Source: Tessaracoccus flavus
GTDB lineage: Bacteria > Actinomycetota > Actinomycetes > Propionibacteriales > Propionibacteriaceae
Assembly: GCF_001997295.1 (NCBI RefSeq)
Contig: NZ_CP019605.1
Coordinates: 1,922,001-1,986,000 of the forward strand
Length of the DNA stretch: 64,000 nucleotides
Reading direction: 5' to 3'
A program made the position numbers and the translations under genes. Of the stretch, positions 55,110 to 64,000 are shown piece after piece. The notes below the pieces were generated by a model. It made no database searches and had not been told where the DNA came from. It saw only the letters and a list, made by a program, of their open reading frames with translations. Positions within the stretch are counted from its first letter, which is position 1, and each line of letters opens with the position of its first letter.

Positions 55110-55427
55110 GTGAACGACGACGAAGAGCTGCGTTGGGTGCGGCGTCGTGAGGGAACCCACCGTTCCGAGTCGAGGGCGACCCGTGGGTATGAGCGGGACC
55201 TACTCCGTGACGACGACACCAGGAACTTGCTTGGTCCTACTGAGTCTCGACCCGCCGACATCGACGAGATCGTACGGTCGCGCGGACCTGTTGGCCCGGC
55301 GCGTCCTTCGCCCGGTCAGGAGTTCCGGTACCAAGTCGGCGACGCAATCATGGAGGCGCTAGCGCCCTACATTGAGCGTGGAGTCGATGTTGCGGTGGAT
55401 GCCGCGGTCCTCGGTGTCCTGCGTTGA
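55110..55427 (+). CDS. Unknown charged protein, possibly 3'-truncated
   Basis: 105 aa with GAGGAGG ahead of the GTG. The first 60 residues are rich in Arg, Glu and Asp; a predicted helix follows (FRYQVGDAIMEALAPYIERG). It ends where the ksgA fragment begins (about 55424), so its natural C-terminus may be lost. No family recognised. Confidence 0.45.
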   Translation: MNDDEELRWVRRREGTHRSESRATRGYERDLLRDDDTRNLLGPTESRPADIDEIVRSRGPVGPARPSPGQEFRYQVGDAIMEALAPYIERGVDVAVDAAVLGVLR

Positions 55428-55609
55428 ACCAGCGCCGGAAGATGCTGCGCCAGGCGCTGTCCGGCCTGTACGGGGGCTCCGCGGCGGCATCCGCTGTGCT
55501 GGAAGCCGCCGGTGTCGCACCCACCGCACGCGGCGAGGACCTCACGGTCGACGACTACCACCGCATCGCTCTGGTGCAGCCCGGTGCGGCGCAGGTGCCG
55601 ATAGCCTGA
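55424..55609 (+). pseudogene. 3' fragment of ksgA (rsmA)
   Basis: About 60 residues matching only the C-terminus of the 16S rRNA A1518/A1519 dimethyltransferase: NQRRKMLRQALSGL, AAGVAPTARGEDLTVDDYHRI. The whole SAM-binding domain is absent. Its nearness to the tatD remnant fits the common actinobacterial tatD...ksgA gene order, so both probably came in on one foreign piece. Confidence 0.75.
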
Positions 55610-55613
55610 CAAC

Positions 55614-55998
55614 GTGACCGAACCGCGCTTCCGCCCCGATGTCCCCGAGCTCCACCGGCCGTATGCCGCGGCCGCCGAGCGCTACCAGCGCTTCGCCTAC
55701 CGCCAGGTCGGAACGAGCGGCCTCTACCTGCCGCCCATCTCCCTCGGGCTGTGGTGGAACTTCGGCGACAACATCCCGCTCGACAACCAGCGCGCGCTGC
55801 TGCGGCACGCCTTCGACAGCGGCATCACGCACTTCGACCTCGCCAACAACTACGGCCCGCCGTACGGCTCGGCCGAGAAGAACTTCGGTCGCATCTTCGC
55901 GGAGGGCTTCGCCCCGTACCGCGATGAGCTGATCATCTCCTCGAAGGCCGGCTACGACATGTGGCCCGGCCCGTACGGCGACCTCGGCAGCCGCAAGT
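55614..55998 (+). pseudogene. 5' fragment of an aldo/keto reductase (YghZ-like)
   Basis: About 128 residues of an aldo/keto reductase N-terminus: RQVGTSGLYLPPISLGLW, the Asp/Tyr region FDLANNYGPPYGSAE and the Lys region IISSKAGYDMW. Similarity stops at GDLGSRKY near 55998, where MFS-transporter coding begins in another frame. The long open frame onward to 56840 is antisense to GNAT and not protein-like. Confidence 0.8.
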
Positions 55999-56379
55999 AT
56001 GATGAAGGTGTGCCTGTCGCTCGAGGTGCTCATGCACCTCGGCTTCGCGCTGACCACGAACGGTGCCGTCGCGATGGCGATCATGTTCGGCTTCGGCGCG
56101 TACGCCTTCGTCTGGGGCACGATCTCGACGACCGTGCGCCAGCGTCTCGTGCCGAACGAGCTGCAGGGCCGGGTGGGCTCGGTGAACATGGTGGGCGTCT
56201 TCGGCGGGATGGTGCTCGGTCAGGCGCTCGGCGGACTCATCGCGCAGGCGTGGGGTCTGACGGCGCCGTGGTGGTTCGCGTTCGCCGGGTCGGCGCTGAC
56301 GCTCGCGCTGATGTGGCGGCAGATCTCGCACATCGCCGCCGCCAGACCAGCGCTCGACGACGACGCCGTGACCGCTTAG
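55999..56379 (+). pseudogene. 3' fragment of an MFS transporter
   Basis: About 126 residues with the last four transmembrane helices of an MFS permease (LMHLGFALTTNGAVAMAIMF, TISTTVRQRLVPNELQGRVG, AWGLTAPWWFAFAGSALTLA). The QGRVGS loop is typical of macrolide-efflux-type members. The first eight or so helices are missing. Its stop overlaps that of the convergent GNAT gene. Confidence 0.8.
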
Positions 56380-56960
56380 CGCTCGGCGAGGCGCGCGTCG
56401 AGCCCGCTGCGAACCGCCGGCCACTCGTGCGGCAGGATCGAGTACGCCGCGGTGTCGCGCAGCGACCCGTCCGGCATGATGCGATGGCTGCGCAGGATGC
56501 CGTCGAGCTTGGCCCCGAGACGCTCGATCGCCGCACGCGACTGCCTGTTGTGGAAGTGCGTCATGAGCGCCACGGCGATCGCGTCGCACGCATCGAAGGC
56601 GTGGCCGAGCAGCAGCCGCTTCATCGCCGGGTTCACCTCGGTGCCCTGAGCCGGCGCGCCGATCCAGGTGTAGCCGATCTCGACACGACGGTTGGGCTGA
56701 TCGATGGTGCAGAACGTCGTCATGCCGACCACCTCGCCGGTGTGCAGCCGGCGCACCGCGAACGGGTTCATCGCACCCGCCTCACGCAGTGCCAGCCGGC
56801 GGTCGATCTCGGCGGGCACCTCATCGGCGGTCGGCACTGAGGTGTACCAGGCGGGTGTCAGCGTCGCCGCGGCGCGGCTCAGCTCGTCGGCGTGCGCGTG
56901 GTCGAGCGGCTCGAGCCGCACGAACGCATCCTGCAGGGTGGTCTCATCGAGAAAGCGCAC
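56376..56960 (-). CDS. GNAT-family N-acetyltransferase
   Basis: 194 aa, complete RimJ/RimL-like GNAT: FVRLEPLDHAHADEL, EIGYTWIGAPAQGTEVNPAMK (acetyl-CoA loop region), MTHFHNRQSRAAIERLGAK. The only apparently intact gene within the debris segment. GTG start. Substrate unknown. Confidence 0.85.
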   Translation of the reverse strand: MRFLDETTLQDAFVRLEPLDHAHADELSRAAATLTPAWYTSVPTADEVPAEIDRRLALREAGAMNPFAVRRLHTGEVVGMTTFCTIDQPNRRVEIGYTWIGAPAQGTEVNPAMKRLLLGHAFDACDAIAVALMTHFHNRQSRAAIERLGAKLDGILRSHRIMPDGSLRDTAAYSILPHEWPAVRSGLDARLAER

Positions 56961-56978
56961 CCCAGCAGGTTAGCGGGA

Positions 56979-57695
56979 TCAGGCGAAGGACCCGTACACC
57001 GCGAGCGTGTTCGCCGCGAGCTGCGTGCACAGCTCGTCGACGTCGACGTCGAGTTCGGCCGCCATGAAGCGCACCGTGAGCGGCACGAGATACGGAGCGT
57101 TGGGCCGCCCGCGAAGCGGCACCGGGGTGAGGAAGGGCGCGTCGGTCTCGACGAGGATGCGCTCGAGAGGCGTGACCTGCAGCGCGTCGCGCAGGTTCTG
57201 CGCGTTCTTGAACGTGATGTTGCCGGCGAACGACAGCCAGTACCCGGCATCCGCCGCGACCCGCGCCATCGCCTCGTCACCCGAGAAGCAGTGGAACACG
57301 GTCTTCTCGGGTGCGCCGACGCGGGTCAACGTCTCGAGCACGTCGTCGTGCGCGTCGCGGTCGTGGATCTGCATGGCGACGCCGTGCTTCTTCGCCAGCG
57401 CGATGTGCGCCTCGAACGACTCGTGCTGCGCGGGCCTGCCCGGCTCGTCGGTGCGGAAGTAGTCCAGTCCGGTCTCGCCGATGGCCCGCGTGCGCGGGTG
57501 CGCGGCGAGCTCATCGATCACCGCGATCGCCTCATCGAGCCGACCCTCGGCCGCGTAGGTGGGCGCGTCGTTCGGGTGGATGGCGACGGCGGCGAGCACA
57601 CGAGGGTCGGATGCCGCGGCATCCACCGCCCACCGAGACGACTCGACGTCGCCCGACGCCTGCACGACCCCGGCGATGCCGAGGGCCGTTTTCAC
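56979..57695 (-). pseudogene. TatD-family DNase, N-terminus missing
   Basis: 238 aa matching TatD from about residue 50-60 onward (GVVQASGDVESSRWAVDAAA, IGETGLDYFR, QIHDRDAHDDVL, FHCFSGD, ETDAPFLTP). The N-terminal metal-binding HxH strand is absent: the frame begins at a GTG at 57695 next to the host aldolase promoter region. Probably inactive, and marks the right edge of imported DNA at about 57.7 kb. Confidence 0.75.
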
Positions 57696-57846
57696 GTTCC
57701 TTCATCGATGAGGCTGGCGAGCGATTCCGCGAGATGAGATACACCCGACAAACCCCCGCGGGTGCTCGCACGGTGGGACAATGGCTGTGGGAGCCGGCGT
57801 GGACGCCAGCCCACCCAGTTCCGGTTCCCGGATAGGGGTAACTGTC

Positions 57847-58737
57847 ATGTTCGAGCAGCAACTTCACAAGATGCGTGACGCCGAGGGATTCATCGCCGCG
57901 CTGGACCAGAGCGGCGGCAGCACACCGAAGGCACTGCGGCTCTACGGGCTCGAATCCTGGGCCGACGACGAGGAGATGTTCGACAAGGTCCACGAGATGC
58001 GCACCCGCATCATGATGAGCCCCAGCTTCGACGGGAAGCGCATTCTGGGAACCATCCTCTTCCAGGACACTCTCGCCCGCCAGGTCGATGGACGCCCGAC
58101 GGCCGACTATCTCTGGAACGTCAAGGGCATCGTCCCCATTCTCAAGGTCGACAAGGGGCTCCTGGACATGGAGGCGGGCGCCCGCCTCATGCGACCCATG
58201 CCGGACCTCGACGCCGTGCTGGCAGCGGCGCTGGAGCAAGGAGTCTTCGGCACCAAGATGCGCTCCGTCATCCTGGAGCCGGGGGGAGGCCTGGCTGCAG
58301 TCGTCGAGCAGCAGTTCGACGTCGGCGAGCACATCTTCCGTGCCGGGCTCGTGCCTATCCTCGAACCGGAGATCGACATCCACAGCCCGCTCAAGGCCGA
58401 GGCGGAGGAGCAACTCCACGACGCCCTCCTCAGCCACCTGGATCAACTACCCGACGACCACTGGGTCATGCTGAAACTGACCCTGCCCGAGACCGACGAC
58501 CTGTACCTCGATCTCGTGAGACACCCACGCGTGCTGCGCGTCTTCGCCCTGTCCGGTGGGTACACCCGCGCCGAGGCGAACGAGCGGCTGGCCCGCCAGC
58601 ACGGGATCGTGGCGAGCTTCTCCAGGGCGCTCACGGAGGGGCTCTCCGTCCATCAGAGCGCGCAAGAGTTCGATGCCCTGCTCGACGAATCGATCCGGAG
58701 CATTTTCGACGCCTCGCGATCCCCCATGGAGGTCTGA
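57847..58737 (+). CDS. Class I fructose-bisphosphate aldolase
   Basis: 296 aa, the short bacterial class I aldolase (staphylococcal FdaB-like). MRDAEGFIAALDQSGGSTPKAL near the N-terminus and the Schiff-base Lys segment HWVMLKLTLPE (about residue 212) are visible. The ATG at 57847 follows AGGGG at 8 nt; the open frame to 57781 has no signal. 13 nt upstream of the next gene. Confidence 0.92.
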   Translation: MFEQQLHKMRDAEGFIAALDQSGGSTPKALRLYGLESWADDEEMFDKVHEMRTRIMMSPSFDGKRILGTILFQDTLARQVDGRPTADYLWNVKGIVPILKVDKGLLDMEAGARLMRPMPDLDAVLAAALEQGVFGTKMRSVILEPGGGLAAVVEQQFDVGEHIFRAGLVPILEPEIDIHSPLKAEAEEQLHDALLSHLDQLPDDHWVMLKLTLPETDDLYLDLVRHPRVLRVFALSGGYTRAEANERLARQHGIVASFSRALTEGLSVHQSAQEFDALLDESIRSIFDASRSPMEV

Positions 58738-58750
58738 CTAGGATCGGTCC

Positions 58751-60355
58751 ATGATCCGAGAATGCGACGCCGTTGTCATCGGCGCGGGCCACCACGGGCT
58801 CGTGGCCGCCGCCCTCCTCGCCGACGCCGGCTGGGACGTCATCGTCCTCGACGCTCGCAGCAAGGTGGGCGGTGCCGTCGCCTCGACGACGATCGACGGC
58901 TTCGTCGTCGACGAGTTCTCGTCCAACCACCCGCTGGGTAAGGCCTCGCCGGTCCTGCGCGATCTCGAATTGGAGCGCCACGGACTCACCTGGGTGGATC
59001 ACCGCCCGTCGGTGGTCCATGTGGCCGACGAGGACGACGGCGCCGGCTCGGCCATCGAGTCGACGCCCGAGGAGACCGCCGCCGCGCTCGATGCCGATCA
59101 CGTCGGCGACGGCGACGCCTGGCTGAAGATGTGCACCGGATGGGAGCGCGTACGCGAGCCGCTCCTGCACGCTCTGCTCAGCGGCTGGCCGCCCGTCCGC
59201 GCCGGGGCTGGGTTGGCGCGTCGGCTCGGTGCCGCAGGGCTGCTCGACTTCGCCCGGTTCGCCTTACTGCCGTCCGAGCAGATGGGACGGGAGTGGTTCG
59301 GCGGTCAGCGGGCGCGGGATCTGCTGGCGGGCAACGCGGCCCACGCCGACGTCTCCCCCCTCGCTCCAGTCAGCGGGATGATGGCGTTCATCATGACGAT
59401 GCTGGCCCAGGACGTCGGCTTCCCCACCCCCCGCGGCGGGTCAGGCGAGTTGGCCGGCGCACTGGCGCGCAGGGCGCAGGTGGCCGGGGCGGACGTCGAA
59501 CTGGACACCGCCGTGGCGGGTATCACCGTCACTGCGGGGAGGGCCGACGGCGTCCAGCTGGCCGACGGGTCGCGGATTCGTGCCCGCAGGGCTGTGGTGG
59601 CCGACGTGTCCGCGACGGCGCTCTACCGAGGGCTGCTTCCCGCCGACGAGGTCCCGCCCGGTCTGCTGGCTAGATTGGAGCGCTTCGTCTGGGATCCGCC
59701 GACGCTGAAACTGAACCTCCAACTTTCGTCGACGATGCCGTGGCTGGCCGCCAACGCCCGCCGCGCTGCCGTGATCCATGCGGGAGCGTCCAGCGACACC
59801 ATGCCGCGCTGGCACCTTGAGATCGCCATGGGGCGAGTCCCCGACAAGGCGTTCAGCCTCGTCGGTCAGATGACCACTGCGGACCCGACACGCTCCCCCG
59901 CCGGCACCGAATCGCTCTGGGCCTATACGCATCTACCCGTCGACTCCGTCGACCCGGTCGGCGCCAATACCGCCTCCCTCCGCTCCCTCGAGTCGATGTT
60001 CGATCGCCTCGCCCCGGGGTGGCGGGACATTGAGCAGGGACGATGGTTGCAAACCCCCCAGGACCTCGAGGCCGCCAACGCCAACCTCGTCGACGGCGCC
60101 CTCGGGGCAGGCACCACACAGCTCTTCCAGCAGGGGCCGTGGCGTCCGGTCATGGGCCTGGGCGGCCCGATCACCCACATCGACGGGCTCTATCTGGGCT
60201 CCGCCGCCACGCACCCGGGCGGAGGGGTGCACGGCGGCGCAGGCTTCAACGCCGCGAGGGCCGCTTTACGGGACGCACGGTGGTGGTCGAAGCCGATCGG
60301 CCGCTCGGCCACCCGCGTCCAGCGGATGCTGCACCGCCAAGATCCGGACTTCTAG
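58751..60355 (+). CDS. FAD-dependent oxidoreductase (phytoene desaturase-like)
   Basis: 534 aa. N-terminal dinucleotide motif VVIGAGHHGLVAAALLADAG (residues 9-28), E/D at the strand end and GGAVAS; the C-terminal FAD motif GLYLGSAATHPGGGVHGGAGFNAA is intact. Belongs to the broad crtI-like NAD(P)/FAD amine-oxidase group that includes many non-carotenoid enzymes, so the substrate is unknown. Co-transcribed with the aldolase. Confidence 0.85.
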   Translation: MIRECDAVVIGAGHHGLVAAALLADAGWDVIVLDARSKVGGAVASTTIDGFVVDEFSSNHPLGKASPVLRDLELERHGLTWVDHRPSVVHVADEDDGAGSAIESTPEETAAALDADHVGDGDAWLKMCTGWERVREPLLHALLSGWPPVRAGAGLARRLGAAGLLDFARFALLPSEQMGREWFGGQRARDLLAGNAAHADVSPLAPVSGMMAFIMTMLAQDVGFPTPRGGSGELAGALARRAQVAGADVELDTAVAGITVTAGRADGVQLADGSRIRARRAVVADVSATALYRGLLPADEVPPGLLARLERFVWDPPTLKLNLQLSSTMPWLAANARRAAVIHAGASSDTMPRWHLEIAMGRVPDKAFSLVGQMTTADPTRSPAGTESLWAYTHLPVDSVDPVGANTASLRSLESMFDRLAPGWRDIEQGRWLQTPQDLEAANANLVDGALGAGTTQLFQQGPWRPVMGLGGPITHIDGLYLGSAATHPGGGVHGGAGFNAARAALRDARWWSKPIGRSATRVQRMLHRQDPDF

Positions 60356-60840
60356 CAGCCGCTTCCTGGTCCCTGAGCTTGTCGCTTCCTGCTCCCTGAG
60401 CTTGTCGCTTCCTGGTCCCTGAGCTTGTCGAAGGGTAACGGCCCCGATCCCTACCGCCGCCCCCGACCTCAGGGCAGGCTGCTCCCTGAGCTTGTCGAAG
60501 GGTAACGGCCCCGATCTCTGCCGCCGCCCCCGGCCCCAGGGCGGCGATCAACCACCGGCCGTAACCCTTCGACGGACGGGCTGCTCGCAGAGCGAGCCGG
60601 CCCTGCTCAGGGACCGATTACGACCGACGGGCTGCTCCACCGCCGCCCCCGGGCCACAGGGCGGCGATCAGAGTCGCGGCCGTAACCCTTCGACGGACGG
60701 GCAGCTCGCAGAGCGAGCCGGCCCTGCTCAGGGACCAACGACGACAGACCGGCTGCTCGCAGAGCGAGCCGGCCCCGCTCAGGGACCACCCTTCGACGGA
60801 CGGGCAGCTCGCAGAGCGAGCTGGCCCCGCTCAGGGTCAG
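60356..60840. repeat. REP-like repeat tract around CCCTGAGCTTGTCGAAGGG
   Basis: Contains at least four plus-strand copies of TCCCTGAGCTTGTCG (60378-60499) and then several inverted or variant copies of CCCTTCGACGGACGGGC, CTCGCAGAGCGAGC and GCTCAGGGACC (to 60837). CTGAGCTTGTCGAAGGG is a REP-type motif widely seen in bacterial intergenic DNA. It separates convergent genes; no coding sequence is supported here. Confidence 0.8.
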
Positions 60841-61343
60841 CCCGGCACGGCAGTAAAGCGCTCGACCGCCGTCTCCGCGCTCGCTTTCACGACACGGGCG
60901 CGCTGGTCCTCGCAGAGATCGACCATGGCCTGCATCTCGGCTCGGTCGAGCCGGTCGTCGACGTCGCTCAACACGACGAGGGTTTCCCACATCATCTGCT
61001 GTGCCCGGACGGCGGCGGCAAGCGCGTCGAACTCCATCTGGGTCATCAACCCGTCGCTGTTGCGAGTGAAGTTGAGTGGGTTGAGCCGTCCCGCAACATG
61101 CGCCACGCCGGCCACCAGGTTGCGGGTCATGCTGACGTCGTAGCCAAGGCGTTCGATGAGCGCCTTCACCTTGTCATGAGACTGCTCGAGCTCCCGGTGC
61201 AGTTGCTCGAAGACGGCCTGCAGGGGCGTGCCCTCCCAGGTGTCCGCCGCGGCCTTGAAGGCCTTCACTCCCGCGTCCGCGGCCACCAGGTGCTGGTTGA
61301 GGTAGGCGCTGTACTTGTCGTGGTCCAGTTCGATACGTTGCAT
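60837..61343 (-). CDS. Ferritin-like all-helical protein, unknown function
   Basis: 168 aa from an ATG at 61343 with GGAGG 5 nt upstream (the longer frame to 61598 overlaps treS upstream DNA and is rejected). Long amphipathic helices with Glu/His spacing such as FEQLHRELEQSHDKVKALIE suggest a ferritin-like or four-helix bundle. No clear EExxH diiron motif is seen. Function unknown. Confidence 0.72.
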   Translation of the reverse strand: MQRIELDHDKYSAYLNQHLVAADAGVKAFKAAADTWEGTPLQAVFEQLHRELEQSHDKVKALIERLGYDVSMTRNLVAGVAHVAGRLNPLNFTRNSDGLMTQMEFDALAAAVRAQQMMWETLVVLSDVDDRLDRAEMQAMVDLCEDQRARVVKASAETAVERFTAVPG

Positions 61344-61495
61344 GGAAGCCTCCAGTGTCGGTGCGGTCCAACTTACCGCGAGCTGGGGCCCCGCAAGCGT
61401 GAAAAGCCTAGTCGCACGGGACTTTCCTCGAGAGAGGCGGGCTCGGAGTACGGTAGTGCCCGGGTCGCTCCTCCCAGCGACCGGTGGGAGGGATC

Positions 61496-63286
<1,791 letters not shown>

Positions 63287-63336
63287 CTTTCGGCGAGGAC
63301 CGGCGGCCCACTGGCAGCTTCGCCTAGGGTTGCGGG

Positions 63337-63666
63337 ATGAGTCTGGGATACGAAGACGAGCAGCCCACGCGAGACGCCGTCGACGCCATGTCGGGGGAAG
63401 TGGCGCTGGAGTTCGGCGCCAACTGGTGCGGGTACTGCCGCGCAGCGAAACCGCACCTGGACGCCGCCCTCGACCGACGTCCGGGCGTGCGCCGCGTGAA
63501 GGTGGCCGACGGCAAGGGTCTGCCGCTCGGCCGCTCATTCGGGGTCAAGCTGTGGCCCACCCTGGTGCTGCTGCGCGACGGCCAGGAGGTCGGCCGCGTG
63601 GTGCGCCCCACCGATCGCTCCGACGTGACGGCCGCGCTGGACGCCGCCGGATTCTCGGGGTCCTAG
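63337..63666 (+). CDS. Thioredoxin-family protein
   Basis: 109 aa thioredoxin fold with active site ANWCGYCRAA (CxxC at about residues 31-34) and the cis-Pro region KLWPTLVLLRDG. No signal peptide, so cytoplasmic. The WCGYC dipeptide differs from WCGPC of TrxA, which suggests a specialised reductant or chaperone. Its stop overlaps that of the convergent DUF421 gene. Confidence 0.88.
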   Translation: MSLGYEDEQPTRDAVDAMSGEVALEFGANWCGYCRAAKPHLDAALDRRPGVRRVKVADGKGLPLGRSFGVKLWPTLVLLRDGQEVGRVVRPTDRSDVTAALDAAGFSGS

Positions 63667-64000
63667 CGGCCGGATTCCGGGTCGGAGTCCCACGACCCGA
63701 CGGTGGACAACGCCGTACCGTCGCCCAGGGAGTCCGATCCGACGACGGACAGGCTGCCGTCGGATTCCAGGCACACCGCCGCGAGCTGGTCCAGCCCTCC
63801 AAAGCCTGCGGCACGGATCGCCTGGAGCACTTCGGCCTCCGTCAGCCGCGCCGAGACCACGGCCTCCTCCAGAAGTTCGCCCCGTCTCACCAGCAGCGTG
63901 GGCTCGGCCCGCACCGCTGTTTGTCCCTTGACGAACCGTGACGTGATGAGGCTGACCACGACTTGCAGCCCGAGCAGCAGGGCGATGCCGGTGAGTCCTG
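63663..64000 (-). CDS. DUF421 (YetF-like) membrane protein, 5' end outside window
   Basis: About 112 C-terminal residues. The end of a transmembrane segment (LTGIALLLGLQVVVSLITS) is followed by the cytoplasmic YetF domain: GQTAVRAEPTLLVRRGELLEEAVVSARLTEAEVLQAIRAAG ... AAVCLESDGSLSVV. The frame is open to base 64000. Function unknown; Bacillus YetF-like proteins are linked to spore/stress physiology. Confidence 0.85.
   Translation of the reverse strand, partial: GLTGIALLLGLQVVVSLITSRFVKGQTAVRAEPTLLVRRGELLEEAVVSARLTEAEVLQAIRAAGFGGLDQLAAVCLESDGSLSVVGSDSLGDGTALSTVGSWDSDPESGR

Noticed and set aside
55614..56840. One long plus-strand protein running from the aldo/keto reductase head across the GNAT gene.
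   Set aside because: Only the first 128 residues resemble a protein family; the rest is antisense to GNAT and Arg-rich.

Overview
The window is high-GC chromosomal DNA from an actinobacterium. Gene content and order (pyrR-pyrB-pyrC, gnd, lhr-nei, a FadD15-type acyl-CoA ligase, a fused FAD/Fe-S D-lactate-type oxidase, ettA, orn, treS, class I aldolase) and the many GTG starts and 4-nt stop/start overlaps suggest a Propionibacteriaceae-like host. That placement is inference; no rRNA is present to confirm it.

Left host block (1-34.4 kb): 3' end of pepN; the pyrimidine genes pyrR-pyrB-pyrC; gnd; the repair pair lhr-nei; an arabinose operon (araD-araA and its own LacI-type repressor) with a promoter/operator that can be read directly; an acyl-CoA ligase/thioesterase pair; a MarR regulator with a large FAD/Fe-S oxidase; an ECF sigma factor with a membrane-anchored partner; ettA; two dynamin-like GTPases coupled to a PrsW-type membrane protease; a 2'-5' RNA ligase family protein; an FMN reductase; tRNA-Arg(TCT), orn and tRNA-His(GTG). 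Between 31.80 and 32.22 kb lies an unusual pair of inverted arrays with a 20-bp period. A short third array of the same motif sits downstream of a GTPase gene at 26.23 kb.

Mobile block (34.43-57.7 kb): an island abuts the 3' end of tRNA-His. Imperfect direct repeats, which also encode the C-terminal tail of a serine recombinase, lie at 34.44 and 54.73 kb. The island holds a truncated recombinase, a hydrolase with a lost 5' end, an IS1634-family element flanked by an unusually long identical target duplication (about 120 bp), and a low-GC operon of six translationally coupled genes (FolE2-like cyclohydrolase, Fe(II)/2OG dioxygenase, an unknown HNxxH protein, class III aminotransferase, SDR, HAD-like protein). 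These are followed by a C5-cytosine DNA methyltransferase, a MobF relaxase, and a minus-strand group (hypothetical, XRE-ImmA/IrrE, DUF2188, OLD nuclease) that looks like a defence or element-control module. No type IV secretion genes are seen, so the element looks mobilizable rather than self-transmissible. From 54.8 to 57.7 kb there is genomic debris: the tail of ksgA, the head of an aldo/keto reductase, the tail of an MFS transporter, an intact GNAT gene and a tatD lacking its N-terminus.

Right host block (57.8-64 kb): class I fructose-bisphosphate aldolase, a phytoene-desaturase-like FAD oxidoreductase, a 0.5-kb REP-like repeat tract, a ferritin-like helical protein, trehalose synthase, a thioredoxin-like protein and a DUF421 membrane protein running off the end.

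The best candidate for an undescribed system is the six-gene FolE2-to-HAD operon. It is a complete small pathway by layout, has its own strong-looking promoter, and two of its proteins carry substitutions at expected catalytic positions. The best candidate for undescribed non-coding structure is the 20-bp-period array, which reads in the same mRNA-sense direction after all three genes it follows.
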